From the IMG/VR virus record IMGVR_UViG_3300044712_000205, positions 1-38,503 of that record: a stretch of 38,503 bases of DNA. One strand, given 5' to 3'. Shown piece after piece: positions 37,662 through 38,503 of the stretch. The notes below the pieces were generated by a model. The model did no database searches and was not told the DNA's origin. It was given only the letters and a program-made list of their open reading frames with translations. Origin of the DNA: a virus. A program made the position numbers and the translations under genes. Every line of letters begins with the position of its first letter. The first letter of the stretch is position 1.

Positions 37662-37737
37662 GCGGACGTAGCTCAGATGGTAGAGCGCGATCCTTCCAAG
37701 TTCGATGTCGAGAGTTCGATTCTCTCCGTCCGCTCCA
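37662..37737 (+). tRNA. tRNA-Gly (anticodon UCC)
   Basis: Complete cloverleaf. Acceptor GCGGACG pairs with CGTCCGC, D stem GCTC/GAGC, anticodon loop CTTCCAA giving UCC, T arm GAGAG-TTCGATT-CTCTC, discriminator T, and an encoded CCA at 37735-37737. The anticodon stem has one T-T mismatch. It reads GGA glycine codons, which look common in the phage genes. It lies in the early plus-strand leader, not next to int. An integrated fragment of a host tRNA is possible, but the full cloverleaf favours a functional gene. Confidence 0.9.
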
Positions 37738-37853
37738 ACGAATGCCCCGCACCGTGGCGCTAGTAACGGTGCCCAGCTTCAAGGCGAAGGATGATGCGCC
37801 TACATCCCCGGCCGGGCGGTTCCCCGGCGCGAATTCAGGGGAGCAAATAATTC

Positions 37854-38503
37854 ATGTGCCAACGCCATTCGTTCCTGCTAACCCGCGCCGGAAAGGTATG
37901 CGATGGGTTCGGCGTTACCGACAGCCATACCGAAATCCGCGAGTTGCACGGAATGCACGCGAATAACGATTCCGTTAATGCCTACGAATGGCAACCGCCA
38001 GAAGGATGGCCTAATGCGGACTGGAATCTTGGCCTGACGAAAGACTTGGAAGTTTTTGAAACCAAGTCTAGCCACGAAGAAGCAATGGAGCGCCATGTTC
38101 GCACGCTCTATCCGACCATGGCGGAATGGGAAGCCGGCGACCGATCACGCCTGACCGCTTCTGTTCTTAGAAATGCCGGATGGACCGAGTTGCTTCCTGA
38201 TTCGACTCACGACGATTTGAGAGGAAATAACTTCGTTGTCGATGGAGCGCTCACCGTCTCCGGCCAACAGGGCGGCTACTGCTGGGGCCTCGGCAACTCG
38301 ACGCTCACCGTCTCCGGCCAACAGGGCGGCGACTGCAGGGGCTACGACAACTCGACGCTCACCGTCTCCGGCCAACAGGGCGGCTACTGCAGGGGCTACG
38401 ACAACTCGACGCTCACCGTCTCCGGCCAACAGGGCGGCGACTGCAGGGGCTACGACAACTCGACGCTCACCGTCTCCGGCCAACAGGGCGGCTACTGCAG
38501 GGG
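37854..38503 (+). CDS. 18-residue repeat phage protein, N-terminal part (continues at 1)
   Basis: ATG 37854 after AGGGGAG. Residues 1-131 form a globular domain (MCQRHSFLLTRAGKVCDGFG..., SHTEIRELHG, AYEWQPPEGWPN, MERHVRTLYPTMAEWEAG) of a type found in phage proteins with repeated C-termini. From about residue 132 come nearly identical 54-base repeats starting at 38248, 38302, 38356, 38410 and 38464, encoding TLTVSGQQGG-Y/D-CRGYDNS with Tyr and Asp alternating. A stacked beta-solenoid is likely. The frame runs off the end and finishes at 128. Function unknown; possibly lysogenic conversion or protein binding. Confidence 0.85.
   Translation, partial: MCQRHSFLLTRAGKVCDGFGVTDSHTEIRELHGMHANNDSVNAYEWQPPEGWPNADWNLGLTKDLEVFETKSSHEEAMERHVRTLYPTMAEWEAGDRSRLTASVLRNAGWTELLPDSTHDDLRGNNFVVDGALTVSGQQGGYCWGLGNSTLTVSGQQGGDCRGYDNSTLTVSGQQGGYCRGYDNSTLTVSGQQGGDCRGYDNSTLTVSGQQGGYCR
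38248..38503 (+). repeat. 54-base tandem repeats spanning the contig ends
   Basis: Four full copies and a partial fifth here, two more copies at 1-108. Copies differ at the TAC/GAC codon, in strict alternation (a 108-base higher-order unit), and by the TGCTGGGGCCTCGG variant in the first copy. The near identity suggests recent expansion or gene conversion and explains why the contig ends here. Confidence 0.9.

Noticed and set aside
37662-37737. tRNA-Gly as the attP site
   Set aside because: The tRNA is complete with encoded CCA and lies about 7 kb from int on the circle; no duplicated core next to int was seen.
37597-37782. Minus-strand ORF with GRRESNSRHRTWKD
   Set aside because: This is the well-known spurious translation antisense to tRNA-Gly genes.
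38145-38483. Minus-strand ORF of GERRVVVAPAVAALLA repeats
   Set aside because: Antisense shadow of the 54-base repeats; the plus frame has a ribosome binding site, a unique domain and a proper end at 128.
38248-38503. CRISPR array
   Set aside because: Repeats are contiguous with no spacers and encode protein in one frame.

Overview
The window is essentially a whole temperate phage genome of about 38.5 kb, cut open inside a tandem-repeat gene, so the first 128 bases and the last 650 bases belong to one CDS. The virion genes (terminase, portal, scaffold, major capsid, decoration protein, adaptor/nozzle, large internal proteins, short fibre) have the order and protein style of short-tailed phages of the Bordetella BPP-1 kind. 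The host is probably a Gram-negative proteobacterium, perhaps a beta-proteobacterium. That is an inference from gene order, protein style, fairly high GC and sigma70-like promoters; nothing here names the host.

Layout on the circle. (a) 36.45-37.5 kb is the switch: a Cro-like gene on the minus strand, a CI-type helix-turn-helix repressor on the plus strand, four GTTTAA repeats between them, a terminator, and a second plus-strand promoter with palindromes. (b) 37.66 kb through the ends to 7.6 kb, plus strand: tRNA-Gly, the 18-residue-repeat protein, many small overlapping accessory genes, an exonuclease/SSB recombination set, then xis, int and a stand-alone copy of the integrase arm-binding domain. 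(c) 7.6-28.3 kb, plus strand: packaging, head, tail and lysis genes, entered from two near-consensus promoters (7594 and 9490). Four genes in this block are preceded by the same small GNRA-loop hairpin just before the ribosome binding site. (d) 36.6 down to 28.4 kb, minus strand: early operon with small DNA-binding proteins, NinB, an Hjc-like nuclease, a Ref-like HNH nuclease, a replication protein with an origin-like repeat patch, then 32.6-29.8 kb, then RusA and small genes.

The standout is 29.8-32.6 kb. Eight integron attC recombination sites separate small genes there. Seven of the eight have the full or nearly full attC plan: 7-base R'' core, 5-base spacer, 8-base L'' with one extrahelical base, hairpin, 7-base L', 5-6-base spacer, 7-base R' core. 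At all seven internal boundaries the R' core of one site is the exact reverse complement of the R'' core of the next site, which is the signature left when circular cassettes insert by G^TTRRRY crossover. This is therefore a real integron cassette array inside a phage early operon. No integron integrase is present; the only tyrosine recombinase is the lambda-type phage integrase. By attC polarity the cassettes run on the plus strand, yet every cassette gene reads on the minus strand with the phage operon, and several borrow their last codons and stop codon from the neighbouring attC.

Working model (inference): the phage collects small accessory genes through a host-encoded integron integrase, and selection keeps those that read with the early operon. 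Nucleases acting on branched DNA (RusA, Hjc-like, Ref-like, NinB) lie on both sides of the array.
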